Below are positions 15,603-23,357 of a stretch of DNA of 62,128 bases, piece by piece (positions within the stretch are counted from its first letter, which is position 1; each line of letters begins with the position of its first letter). The notes beneath the pieces are model-generated. The model was not told the DNA's origin. It saw only the letters and a program-made list of their open reading frames with translations, and made no database searches. This DNA comes from Vagococcus silagei (lineage in GTDB: Bacteria > Bacillota > Bacilli > Lactobacillales > Vagococcaceae). Both the position numbers and the translations under genes were made by a program. The DNA lies in assembly GCF_004795745.1 (NCBI RefSeq), contig NZ_SDGV01000024.1:1-62128 (forward strand), in the 5' to 3' direction.

Positions 15603-18600
15603 ATGAAACGCAAAAACGTTTTATATTTGCTGGTTTTAGGTTTAGTTTTTATGTTCTTACCTATGCCAGTTGTAGAGGCATCTTCTCCTAATGTTCAAGA
15701 TGGGGGAAATTTTTATCAAGATGTACCAGAAGCACAGGATAGTTATTTAGGAGCCGCACAATATTTTCATATTTTTGCTAATCGAGTGTATCCTGGTAGT
15801 CATACGAATGGAAATATAGCAACTAAATACCTAGATGGTAATGCTGATTTAGGTACTAAGAATTTTACAGAAAAAGAGTACCACTATATTCAAGATTTTA
15901 AGACGATCGTTTCTGGTTCATTTCCAACAGGTCCACAAACTAAGGTTGTGTTTGGAAAGAATGTTGATGTAGACGTATCAAATCCAAATCGAGTTTTTGT
16001 TAAGAATACACCACTAGATCGTCTGACCAAAAATGAAGTTTTTCAAGATAATGACGATGAGTATATAAACTTTGAGCAAGAATTTGTAAAGCTTAACCAA
16101 CGTAGTCAAGAACTTGCTGCGATTACCCCTGATAAATCTTACTCAGAATCAGATTTTCCAGATCGAAACAATCGAAATATTGATGTAAGTCAAATTGATA
16201 AAAAAGATGTCTTTATCCGGATTGATGCTGAAATATTAACATTAGAAACACCTCTTTATATTTCTGGATTAGAATCAGGATATGGGTCAAATGTTAAAAA
16301 TGTTTATCTAATAGTCGATTTTAAACATTACACTGCTTTTACCGCAAAATCACAAATAAAATTACGTTATGTTGATGGAAGTGAACGTGATAATCATGAA
16401 GCAACTGATTTTAGTGATGGAACGTTACTTTGGACTTTTATTAATGGAGTTAATCCATTCGAGGGAGATATCTATTTAGATTCAACTTGGCAAGGGACTA
16501 TTCTAGCACCTAAGGTAAACTTAACTGGAAGTAAGAACATCGATGGTTCGATTATAGTGAACACTTATGAAGGGCAAGGAGAAACACATCGTTGGGACTG
16601 GCATAAAAATAAAGGTGGCGTTCGCTTAATTAAATATGGCGATCAGGATAAGAAAACATTTCTTGAGGGAGCAGTCTTTAGTCTGTACACTACAGCAGAT
16701 GTATTGGTAGCTTCAAATTTAATTTCAGATGAAAATGGTGTAATTGAGGTGTCTGATTTAAAACCGGGTAGCTATTATTTTAAAGAAGATAAAGCTCCAG
16801 ATGGATACAAAATTAGCCCAGAAAAAATTTCATTTACTATCTCAGAGCATAGCAAGCAAACTCTAGAAGTGGAAGCAATCAATGAGAAGTTACCTGAAAA
16901 TGTTGGCAGGGTTAAGCTAAAAAAAGTAGATAGTTCAGATGCAACTAAAGTATTACCAGGTACAGAATTTGGACTATATAAAAAAGATGGGACGAAAATA
17001 GACACTTATACAACCAACAGTGACGGCGTAATTGAGGTAACGGATTTGGCTGTAGGTGATTATTATTTTAAAGAACTTACTGCACCAGATGGGTATCAAT
17101 TAAGCTCTGAAAAAATCCTGTTTACAATCAAAGCAAACGATACACAGTTAATTGAGTTAACCGCAAAAAATACTAAAACGCCAGTCGAAAAAGGAAAAGT
17201 TCAACTGAAAAAAGTGGATAGTACAGATGCAACAAAAGTATTATCAGGAGCCAAATTTGAGCTCTACACTGAGTCAGGAACCAAAGTTGGAACCTACACA
17301 ACAGACAGAGACGGCTTAATTAAGTTATCAGATTTAGAGGTTGGTAAGTATTATTTTAAAGAACTTACTGCACCAAATGGATATCAATTAAGCTCTGAAA
17401 AAATCCCATTTACAATCAAAGAAAATGATACACAGCTAATTGAGTTAACAGCAAAAAATACTATAACTCCAGTCGAAAAAGGGAAAGTTCAACTGAAAAA
17501 AGTGGATAGTACGGATGTAACAAAAGTACTATCAGGAGCTAAATTTGAGCTCTACACTGAGTCAGGAATTAAAGTTGGAACATATTCAACAAATAGCGAA
17601 GGCTTAATTAAGGTATCAGATTTAGAGGTTGGTAAGTATTATTTTAAAGAACTTACTGCACCAGATGGGTATCAACTAAGTTCCGAAAAGCTCCCGTTCA
17701 CAATCAAAGAAAATGATACACAGTTAATTGAGTTAACAGCAAAAAATACTAAAACTCCAGTCGAAAAAGGGAAAGTTCAACTGAAAAAAGTAGATAGTAC
17801 AGATTCAACAAAAGTACTATCAGGAGCTAAATTTGAACTATATACTGAGTCAGGAACCAAAGTTGGAACATACACAACAGACAGAGACGGCTTAATAAAA
17901 GTTACGGATTTAACAGCTGGTAATTATTACTTTAAGGAAATATCGGCACCAACAGGGTATGAATTAAGTGTTCAAGAACTTAAATTTACAATTACTTCCG
18001 ACTCAAATGAAAATATTTCTTTATTAGCGAAGAATACAAAAACACCCGAAACATTAGGTAGTGTCGAATTAAGAAAAATTGATAGTATTGAGAAAAGTAA
18101 AGGCTTAGCTGGTGCGAAATTTGATTTGTATCATGAAGGTCAATTGATCAAAGAAAACTTGGAAACAGATAAAGATGGTTATTTAAAAGTTGTCGATTTA
18201 AAATTAGGTAATTATTCATTTAAAGAAGTTGAAGCTCCGAATGGTTACCAATTATCAAATAAAGAATTGAAATTTACAATTGGTATTAATACGCATCAAA
18301 TATTAAAATTAACATTTGAAAATGAAAAGAAAACAAAACAATTAAAGAGTGTTCAACTGAAAAAAGTTGGGTCAGATAATAAAAATATGGGGTTGGCTGG
18401 AGCAGAATTTTCGTTATATTTAAATAATCAATTAATAAAAACTGGTCTAACCACGAATGCACAAGGGTACCTTAAAGTTTCAGATTTAGTCCCCGGTGAT
18501 TATTATTTTATCGAAACAAAAGCGCCAACCGGTTATCAATTAGATGAAAAACCTCTGCATTTTACAATTTCAAATGATGAAAATACTGAGATTACGAAAG

Positions 18601-19100
18601 AATTGGTTTTTGTTAATCAAAAAACACCGGAATTTTTAGCTAGTGTTCGTTTGAAAAAAGTCGATAGTCAAGACTCTAAAAAACGACTAAGTGGTGCTGT
18701 TTTTGATTTATATTATCAAGGAAAAATTTTTAGAGAAGGTTTAACTACAAATTCAGAAGGTTATCTTTCAGTTGATCATTTAGAACCTGGTGATTATTAT
18801 TTTAAAGAAATTAAAGCACCAATCGGTTACCAAATCGATCATAAACTTTTAAAATTTTCAATTTTTAAAAATCAAAACACATTAGTACCATTGACATTGA
18901 CTTTTGAAAATACACCTAACAAACCAGAAGAACCTAAAGAACCTAAAGAACCTAAGAAACCTAAGAAACCTAAGAAACCAACTTATCCTAAAAAGACGAA
19001 AGAGTTGCCGAAAACAAATGAGAAAAAACAAATTATTTCGACATTGTTAGGTTTAAGTTTAATTACTATAGGTTATGGAATTTTATTAAGAAGAAAATAA
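15603..19100 (+). CDS. LPXTG wall-anchored adhesin with choice-of-anchor-A domain and eight SpaA repeats
   Basis: An 1165-residue sortase substrate. Signal peptide at residues 1-27 (VLYLLVLGLVFMFLPMP). Residues about 40-340 form a choice-of-anchor A (collagen-binding/ice-like) domain with the tell-tale WQGTILAPKVNLTGSKNIDG. Eight SpaA/Cna-B type repeats of about 95 residues follow (about 345-1110), each beginning LKKVDS-type and containing YYFKE-xAP-GYQLS; the K near the start and the E in YYFKE are the isopeptide-bond residues. A Pro/Lys wall-spanning stretch (PEEPKEPKEPKKPKKP), LPKTN, a hydrophobic helix and RRK end it. It is likely a host- or matrix-binding fibre. No sortase gene is in the window. 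Confidence 0.92.
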   Translation: MKRKNVLYLLVLGLVFMFLPMPVVEASSPNVQDGGNFYQDVPEAQDSYLGAAQYFHIFANRVYPGSHTNGNIATKYLDGNADLGTKNFTEKEYHYIQDFKTIVSGSFPTGPQTKVVFGKNVDVDVSNPNRVFVKNTPLDRLTKNEVFQDNDDEYINFEQEFVKLNQRSQELAAITPDKSYSESDFPDRNNRNIDVSQIDKKDVFIRIDAEILTLETPLYISGLESGYGSNVKNVYLIVDFKHYTAFTAKSQIKLRYVDGSERDNHEATDFSDGTLLWTFINGVNPFEGDIYLDSTWQGTILAPKVNLTGSKNIDGSIIVNTYEGQGETHRWDWHKNKGGVRLIKYGDQDKKTFLEGAVFSLYTTADVLVASNLISDENGVIEVSDLKPGSYYFKEDKAPDGYKISPEKISFTISEHSKQTLEVEAINEKLPENVGRVKLKKVDSSDATKVLPGTEFGLYKKDGTKIDTYTTNSDGVIEVTDLAVGDYYFKELTAPDGYQLSSEKILFTIKANDTQLIELTAKNTKTPVEKGKVQLKKVDSTDATKVLSGAKFELYTESGTKVGTYTTDRDGLIKLSDLEVGKYYFKELTAPNGYQLSSEKIPFTIKENDTQLIELTAKNTITPVEKGKVQLKKVDSTDVTKVLSGAKFELYTESGIKVGTYSTNSEGLIKVSDLEVGKYYFKELTAPDGYQLSSEKLPFTIKENDTQLIELTAKNTKTPVEKGKVQLKKVDSTDSTKVLSGAKFELYTESGTKVGTYTTDRDGLIKVTDLTAGNYYFKEISAPTGYELSVQELKFTITSDSNENISLLAKNTKTPETLGSVELRKIDSIEKSKGLAGAKFDLYHEGQLIKENLETDKDGYLKVVDLKLGNYSFKEVEAPNGYQLSNKELKFTIGINTHQILKLTFENEKKTKQLKSVQLKKVGSDNKNMGLAGAEFSLYLNNQLIKTGLTTNAQGYLKVSDLVPGDYYFIETKAPTGYQLDEKPLHFTISNDENTEITKELVFVNQKTPEFLASVRLKKVDSQDSKKRLSGAVFDLYYQGKIFREGLTTNSEGYLSVDHLEPGDYYFKEIKAPIGYQIDHKLLKFSIFKNQNTLVPLTLTFENTPNKPEEPKEPKEPKKPKKPKKPTYPKKTKELPKTNEKKQIISTLLGLSLITIGYGILLRRK
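17184..18047 (+). repeat. Tandem 288-bp repeats inside the adhesin gene
   Basis: Near-identical units begin with GTCGAAAAAGG at 17184, 17472 and 17760, an exact 288-bp (96-codon) period. They encode SpaA repeats 3 to 5. High DNA identity in this part only suggests recent unit duplication and possible length variation between strains by recombination. Confidence 0.9.
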
Positions 19101-19101
19101 A

Positions 19102-19140
19102 AAAATACTGTGAGGCTGATATTAGTCTCACAGTATTTTT
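19102..19140. terminator. Bidirectional terminator between convergent genes
   Basis: AAAATACTGTGAG pairs with CTCACAGTATTTT with A and T runs on the outside, serving the adhesin gene and the minus-strand exonuclease gene. Confidence 0.9.
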
Positions 19141-19161
19141 ATAAATTGAGAAAGCTATTAA

Positions 19162-19842
19162 TTAAAAATGATCGAATTTTAAATTCCTAATATTTTCAAA
19201 TACAATAGCTGTCGTTTTACTATCGGATAATGCATTGTGACTTTCTAAATCAATATTATAGAATTCTTTTAGTGTTTCTAGTTTATAGTTTTCAATATTT
19301 AAAGGTACTATTTTAGCAAGGTTGTAAGTATCAATTGCAACTCGTGGTTTTAAATCTATATCGGCCCATTTCCTAAATCTTGGAATTTCGAAAGAGTTAA
19401 TATTGTGTCCAATCAGTTGAAAATCTTCAATAAAATCCATAAATAATGAAGTAGCGATTCGAAGTGTGGGAGCGGTGTCCGTCTCTTGATTCGTAATTCC
19501 AGTTAGACGCGTAATATTAGCAGGTATAAATAGGCCTTCTGTATTTACATAAGTTGTAAATTCTTCTATGGGTTGGCGATTGATATATTTGACAGCGGCA
19601 ATTTGTGTCATTTTATCAGTATAAGAAAAGCCAGTCGTTTCGATATCAAAAGAGATGTAATCATTAGGCAGAGTTTGGATTAGATTAAGATACTTTGGTT
19701 CCTTTTTTTTCTGATCAGCTTTTCTTAAAATTTGTAGAATTAAGTTATTGCGCTCTTCTTCCGTTAAATGATAATCATTTAATTGTGCCATTAATTCTTG
19801 ATCATTTAATAATGCACGAGTTAAGGAATCGAATTGATTCAT
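19162..19842 (-). CDS. DEDDh 3'-5' exonuclease (DNA polymerase III epsilon-like)
   Basis: A 226-residue protein of the DnaQ/RNase T fold. Exo I motif FDIETTG (D and E, residues about 68-70), Exo II GHNINSFEIPRF, and Exo III SHNALSDSKTTA (H and D). In Exo II the usual Asp is Glu (SFEI rather than xFDx), so one metal ligand is conservatively changed. A 60-residue helical front (MNQFDSLTRALLND) precedes the domain. ATG 19842 is used because GGAGGG lies about nine bases upstream; ATG 19857 would place that site inside the coding region. It may be a repair nuclease or a remnant of a polymerase-type proofreading family; no partner gene is near. Confidence 0.82.
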   Translation of the reverse strand: MNQFDSLTRALLNDQELMAQLNDYHLTEEERNNLILQILRKADQKKKEPKYLNLIQTLPNDYISFDIETTGFSYTDKMTQIAAVKYINRQPIEEFTTYVNTEGLFIPANITRLTGITNQETDTAPTLRIATSLFMDFIEDFQLIGHNINSFEIPRFRKWADIDLKPRVAIDTYNLAKIVPLNIENYKLETLKEFYNIDLESHNALSDSKTTAIVFENIRNLKFDHF

Positions 19843-20147
19843 TATTTTGCCCTCCATTTTTTATCTTGTGGTCATTATACCTTAATTATACTTTCAAGTG
19901 AAATATTCATATCTCATTTGAAATTTGAAGGTCTTAATTTAATCTTAATGTTTTTTATTGAAAGTGTTTTATCACTTTAATATTGAATATAATACATTTT
20001 ATGGATAAATTCAAAGTAATTTTCGTTCTTTATTTTTATAATATTACTATTTAATGACAAAAAATACATTATTGATATACAAATGTAACAATTAGTTTTA
20101 TAATTAAGTTAGGAAGATAGAATATTATGCAAGAAAGGGTGAGGGTG
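19843..20147. other. AT-rich intergenic region between divergent genes
   Basis: Non-coding, about 305 bases. It holds a TATAAT at 19988-19993 and an AAAGTG / CACTTT hairpin at 19961-19978, but I could not find a well-spaced -35 sequence for either gene. Confidence 0.4.
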
Positions 20148-21368
20148 ATGAAAAAAATAATCAAAATTTTAACGGTGTTTTTATTGCTATTTGCAGCAAA
20201 TCCGATAGTCGCGATGGCAGCACATGATAAAAAACAAATCAGTAATCAGCTAACAAAAGATAGTCTCTCACCTGAAATACTTGTAAAAAATATTGAACTC
20301 ACGAACACAAATCTACCGCTTGGAACGGAATGGAAAGCATCCGATAATTTTAGTTTTATTGAATTAACTGATGGAACGAAACTCGAGTGGAATGATATAG
20401 ATTCTGAAATTATTGTTAGTGGATCAGTTGATCCAAACAAAGCGGGAACGTATTTACTAACTTATAAATATCAAGGAATGGAATCTACAGCGACTGTGAC
20501 GATTAAAGAGTTGGATGTAGCTACAGTTCAAGAAATTTCTGTTAAGAATTCAACTATTCCAGTTGGTTCAAAGTGGAAGGCATCTGATAATTTTAACTAC
20601 ATTTTAATGTCTAATGGTGTCAAATTAAATTGGATTGACGTTGAAAAACATATAAAAATTAAAGGTACTGTAAATGATGGCGTTATTGGTGTCTATGAAG
20701 TTACCTATCTTTATCAAGATAAAGTGGTTGTGGCAAAAATTACAGTTAAAGATATGGAACCAGTGAAAGTGCAAGATATTATCCTTAAAGATTCTTGTGT
20801 GTCACTTGGCGGATTATGGAACGTGAAGGATAATTTTGACTATGTATTATTACAAGATGGTACAAAATTATCTTGGGAAAACATAAAAAATGAAATAAAA
20901 ATCAAAGGACATGTAGATACTAAAGTTTCAGGAACGTATCAAGTACTCTATTCTTATCAAGATAAAGAGAAGACAGCCACAATTAATGTGAAAAGTATGC
21001 CAAAAGAAGTTGTTAAAGAGATTTCTACCAAAAATTTAACCATCGTGGTTGGCTCGAAATGGAGTCCTCAAGATAGCTTCAATTATGTAGGTCTGGAAGA
21101 CGGAAAGAAACTCAATTGGAATGAAGTTTCTAAAAAAATCATTGTGTCTGGAAACAATGATGTAAATGTAAATAAGCCTGGAGAATATAAAGTGACGTAT
21201 ACTTATAATGATAAAAGTGAGGATGCGACAATTAAGGTGATTTTAAAAGAAGAAAAGATTAAATCATTACCAAAGACAGGCGAAAAATTCGATTTGAGTC
21301 TATTTATTCTTGGTATTACAATGATTACGACTAGCGTGGTACTTCTAATAATTAAGAAAAAAATTTAA
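20148..21368 (+). CDS. LPXTG wall-anchored protein with four Ig-like repeats
   Basis: A 406-residue surface protein. Signal peptide MKKIIKILTVFLLLFAANP (cleavage near MAA). Residues about 45-365 hold four repeats of about 75 residues, each with a pattern V-x-x-IxxKN(S)xxPxGSxW-xxxDNFxYxxLxDGxKLxW-xxI, ending in G-TYxVTYxYQDKxxTATIxVK, a bacterial Ig-like/MucBP-type beta sandwich. LPKTGE, a hydrophobic helix and KKKI finish the sorting signal. I start at ATG 20148 with GAAAGGGTGAGG upstream; ATG 20127 (AGGAAG upstream) is an alternative giving seven extra residues. It is probably a stalk or adhesin. It faces the exonuclease gene head to head. Confidence 0.85.
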   Translation: MKKIIKILTVFLLLFAANPIVAMAAHDKKQISNQLTKDSLSPEILVKNIELTNTNLPLGTEWKASDNFSFIELTDGTKLEWNDIDSEIIVSGSVDPNKAGTYLLTYKYQGMESTATVTIKELDVATVQEISVKNSTIPVGSKWKASDNFNYILMSNGVKLNWIDVEKHIKIKGTVNDGVIGVYEVTYLYQDKVVVAKITVKDMEPVKVQDIILKDSCVSLGGLWNVKDNFDYVLLQDGTKLSWENIKNEIKIKGHVDTKVSGTYQVLYSYQDKEKTATINVKSMPKEVVKEISTKNLTIVVGSKWSPQDSFNYVGLEDGKKLNWNEVSKKIIVSGNNDVNVNKPGEYKVTYTYNDKSEDATIKVILKEEKIKSLPKTGEKFDLSLFILGITMITTSVVLLIIKKKI

Positions 21369-21450
21369 TATATAAAACTTACATTAATAATTTGGAATAC
21401 GTGTTTTTCGTTACATAAGATTAAAAAATAATTTTGGGGAAAATATGAAT

Positions 21451-21492
21451 AGATAGCACTCGACAAATAATGTCGAGTGCTATCTATTTTAT
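21451..21492. terminator. Bidirectional terminator between convergent genes
   Basis: AGATAGCACTCGAC pairs perfectly with GTCGAGTGCTATCT over AAATAAT, T-rich on both sides. It slightly overlaps the end of the minus-strand hydrolase gene. Confidence 0.9.
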
Positions 21493-22070
21493 TTATTATC
21501 ATACCAATTCTTAATTGCTAGTACTTCTTCGTCATCAACACCGTGTTGACCATCAGTAATGATTAGCTTTACATTATGAAATGTTTGCGACAAATTATTT
21601 TTTAACGATAAAATATTTCCTGGAACAACTAATGGGTCATTGGCTCCAGTAGTTATTAAAATTCTATTGATTCTACCAGGATTCTTGATATTAAATCCAG
21701 AGTTTTGTGGATGAAGGAGTATGATTTCATTTGCAATATCTGGGTCTTTTTCAATGATTCCTTGAATAAAGTTGGCACCATTTGAATAGCCGATAAAAGT
21801 AATTTTATTATAGTTTAGATCAAGTGAATGCCAATCGTTCAAAAATTCATCCACGCGAGCGTTGAAATCCTCAATTTGTATTTTACCATCGATAAGAGGT
21901 GCAAAGTATCGTCGATGCGTTCCAGTTGCAACTGAACCTATAAAACTTATAATATTAGCATGAGGGTTTAATTCTCCAGTTAAGAATAGTAAACTAAATT
22001 CATTTCCACCTGTTCCGTGAAAAAGAACAAATGCTTCATCTGACGACGTTTTTGAAATAAAATGTTTCAA
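21489..22070 (-). CDS. mhqD: MhqD-like phospholipase/carboxylesterase family hydrolase
   Basis: A 193-residue alpha/beta hydrolase. The oxyanion segment VLFHGTGGNE, nucleophile elbow GYSNGANF (Ser), catalytic Asp in ITTGANDPLV and His in TDGQHGVDD are all present. Start: TTG 22070, preceded by GGAGGGATTCAA; the frame continues upstream to 22145 but that would overlap the divergent gene and has no site. In Bacillus subtilis mhqD and the ring-cleaving dioxygenase gene mhqO belong to the MhqR regulon and protect against quinones. Here they are divergent with only 41 bases between starts. The substrate is not known for this copy; the symbol is by analogy. Confidence 0.85.
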   Translation of the reverse strand: MKHFISKTSSDEAFVLFHGTGGNEFSLLFLTGELNPHANIISFIGSVATGTHRRYFAPLIDGKIQIEDFNARVDEFLNDWHSLDLNYNKITFIGYSNGANFIQGIIEKDPDIANEIILLHPQNSGFNIKNPGRINRILITTGANDPLVVPGNILSLKNNLSQTFHNVKLIITDGQHGVDDEEVLAIKNWYDNK

Positions 22071-22111
22071 TTGAATCCCTCCAATAATATAGTAGATAGG
22101 ATTGAGAAAAA

Positions 22112-23071
22112 ATGACAAATTTAGGTATTCACCATGTATCCTCACTTGTTTCTGATATCCATACCTCGTATGATTTTTATCATAACATATTAGGCTTAAA
22201 ACTCTTAATAAAAACGATTAATCAAGATGATACTTCAATGTATCACTTGTTTTTCAGCGATGAAACTGGACAAGGAGGGACTGAGTTTACACTATTTCAA
22301 ATCAATACTTTTAAACAAAATTCATTTGGAACAAATTCGATTGATCGAATAGTTTTTGCATTACCAGATGAGGATGCTATGCGTTACTGGCTACAACGTT
22401 TAGATGACTATCAAATTGAACACTATGGGATTGAAATCTATGGTCAAGATAAAATGCTTCGTTTTGAAGATCCTGATGGACTCAGGTTAGCTTTTGCTGT
22501 TGTAAATAATCCAGAAGGCAAATTTTTTCCAAATCAATCCGGATCAGTTCCAGTAGAACATGCAATTTTAGGCATTCATTCGGTTCATTTGCGTGTGCGT
22601 TATCCTAAAGCAACCCAAAATATTTTAGAAGATTGGTTTGAATTTAAAGAAACTGCACAGTATGAAGATGAACGATTTCCAATTACAGTGATACAGAATG
22701 ACAATGGGCTTTTTAAACATAAAATTTATTTGATTGACGATAAAATTAATCAATTGGAAGAACAAGGAATCGGCGGAATCCATCATTTAGCGTTATATGC
22801 TGAAACAGACGAACAATTAAAAGAAATCCAGGCAGCGATTGAAGATAAAAATTTTGAAAATTCGGGAATTGTTCCACGTGAGTTTATCAACGCGACGTAT
22901 TTTAGAGAACCTAACGGCTTACTATTTGAAGTGGCTACAAAAACTTTTGGACTACCAAATTTTAGTAAGGCTGAATCGATTGATGATGTACCTTTGTATC
23001 TACCTGGTTTTTTAGAAGAAAAAAGAAGTCAAATTGAACAACAACTATCAAAATTAGAGAGCTATCGTTAG
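22112..23071 (+). CDS. mhqO: MhqO-like ring-cleaving dioxygenase (VOC family)
   Basis: A 319-residue protein of two tandem vicinal-oxygen-chelate (glyoxalase-fold) modules. Each opens with a metal-ligand His (GIHHVSSLV at about residue 5-13, and IHSVHLRV), and the later GIGGIHHLALYAETD and EPNGLLFEVAT segments supply the second His and Glu. It should bind a divalent iron or zinc and cleave or rearrange aromatic diols. The partner hydrolase faces it, as expected for quinone/catechol detoxification. ATG 22112 has the weak site AGGATTGAG. The gene pair may be induced by quinone or thiol stress via a MarR-type repressor not identified here. Confidence 0.88.
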   Translation: MTNLGIHHVSSLVSDIHTSYDFYHNILGLKLLIKTINQDDTSMYHLFFSDETGQGGTEFTLFQINTFKQNSFGTNSIDRIVFALPDEDAMRYWLQRLDDYQIEHYGIEIYGQDKMLRFEDPDGLRLAFAVVNNPEGKFFPNQSGSVPVEHAILGIHSVHLRVRYPKATQNILEDWFEFKETAQYEDERFPITVIQNDNGLFKHKIYLIDDKINQLEEQGIGGIHHLALYAETDEQLKEIQAAIEDKNFENSGIVPREFINATYFREPNGLLFEVATKTFGLPNFSKAESIDDVPLYLPGFLEEKRSQIEQQLSKLESYR

Positions 23072-23079
23072 ATATAAAA

Positions 23080-23116
23080 AATGAGACTGACTTTTTTAGT
23101 CAATCTCATTTTTTTG
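23080..23116 (+). terminator. Terminator after the MhqO-like gene
   Basis: AATGAGACTGAC pairs with GTCAATCTCATT (one mismatch) over TTTTTTA, then seven T residues. Confidence 0.85.
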
Positions 23117-23149
23117 GATGAGGATTTAATCCAGGAGTCGAATTCAAAA

Positions 23150-23330
23150 ATGCTCATATAACCTTGTTTAACGGGGTTCTGTGAGCTGGAGTTCGGCATT
23201 AAGTTAATCGTCTGATTCTGACAAAAATCGTCAGTATCATACGCTTACCTTACTGCTCACTCCAAAACGCTCATATCACCACCTATGATAGTCGGAATTT
23301 TTTTGACTGAGCTTCGGCAATAAGACGAGC
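23150..23330. repeat. Structured intergenic repeat, copy A (one full and one partial unit)
   Basis: Related to the sequence at 46115-46260. The core 23188-23263 is a 76-nt nested palindrome: GGAGT/ACTCC outside, GCATTAAG/CTTACTGC in the middle and CTGAC/GTCAG inside. A second, truncated unit (CGCTCATATCACCACCT ... TTCGGCAATAAG) follows to about 23330. It lies between convergent genes. Confidence 0.75.
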
Positions 23331-23357
23331 ACCATAACGCACAGAACATCACTTTGT

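Noticed and set aside
17184-18047. CRISPR-like or integron repeat
   Set aside because: The 288-bp units are in-frame coding repeats of the adhesin.
15603-21368. Pilus operon with sortase
   Set aside because: Two LPXTG proteins are present but no sortase gene and no shared operon; the exonuclease gene between them is on the opposite strand.
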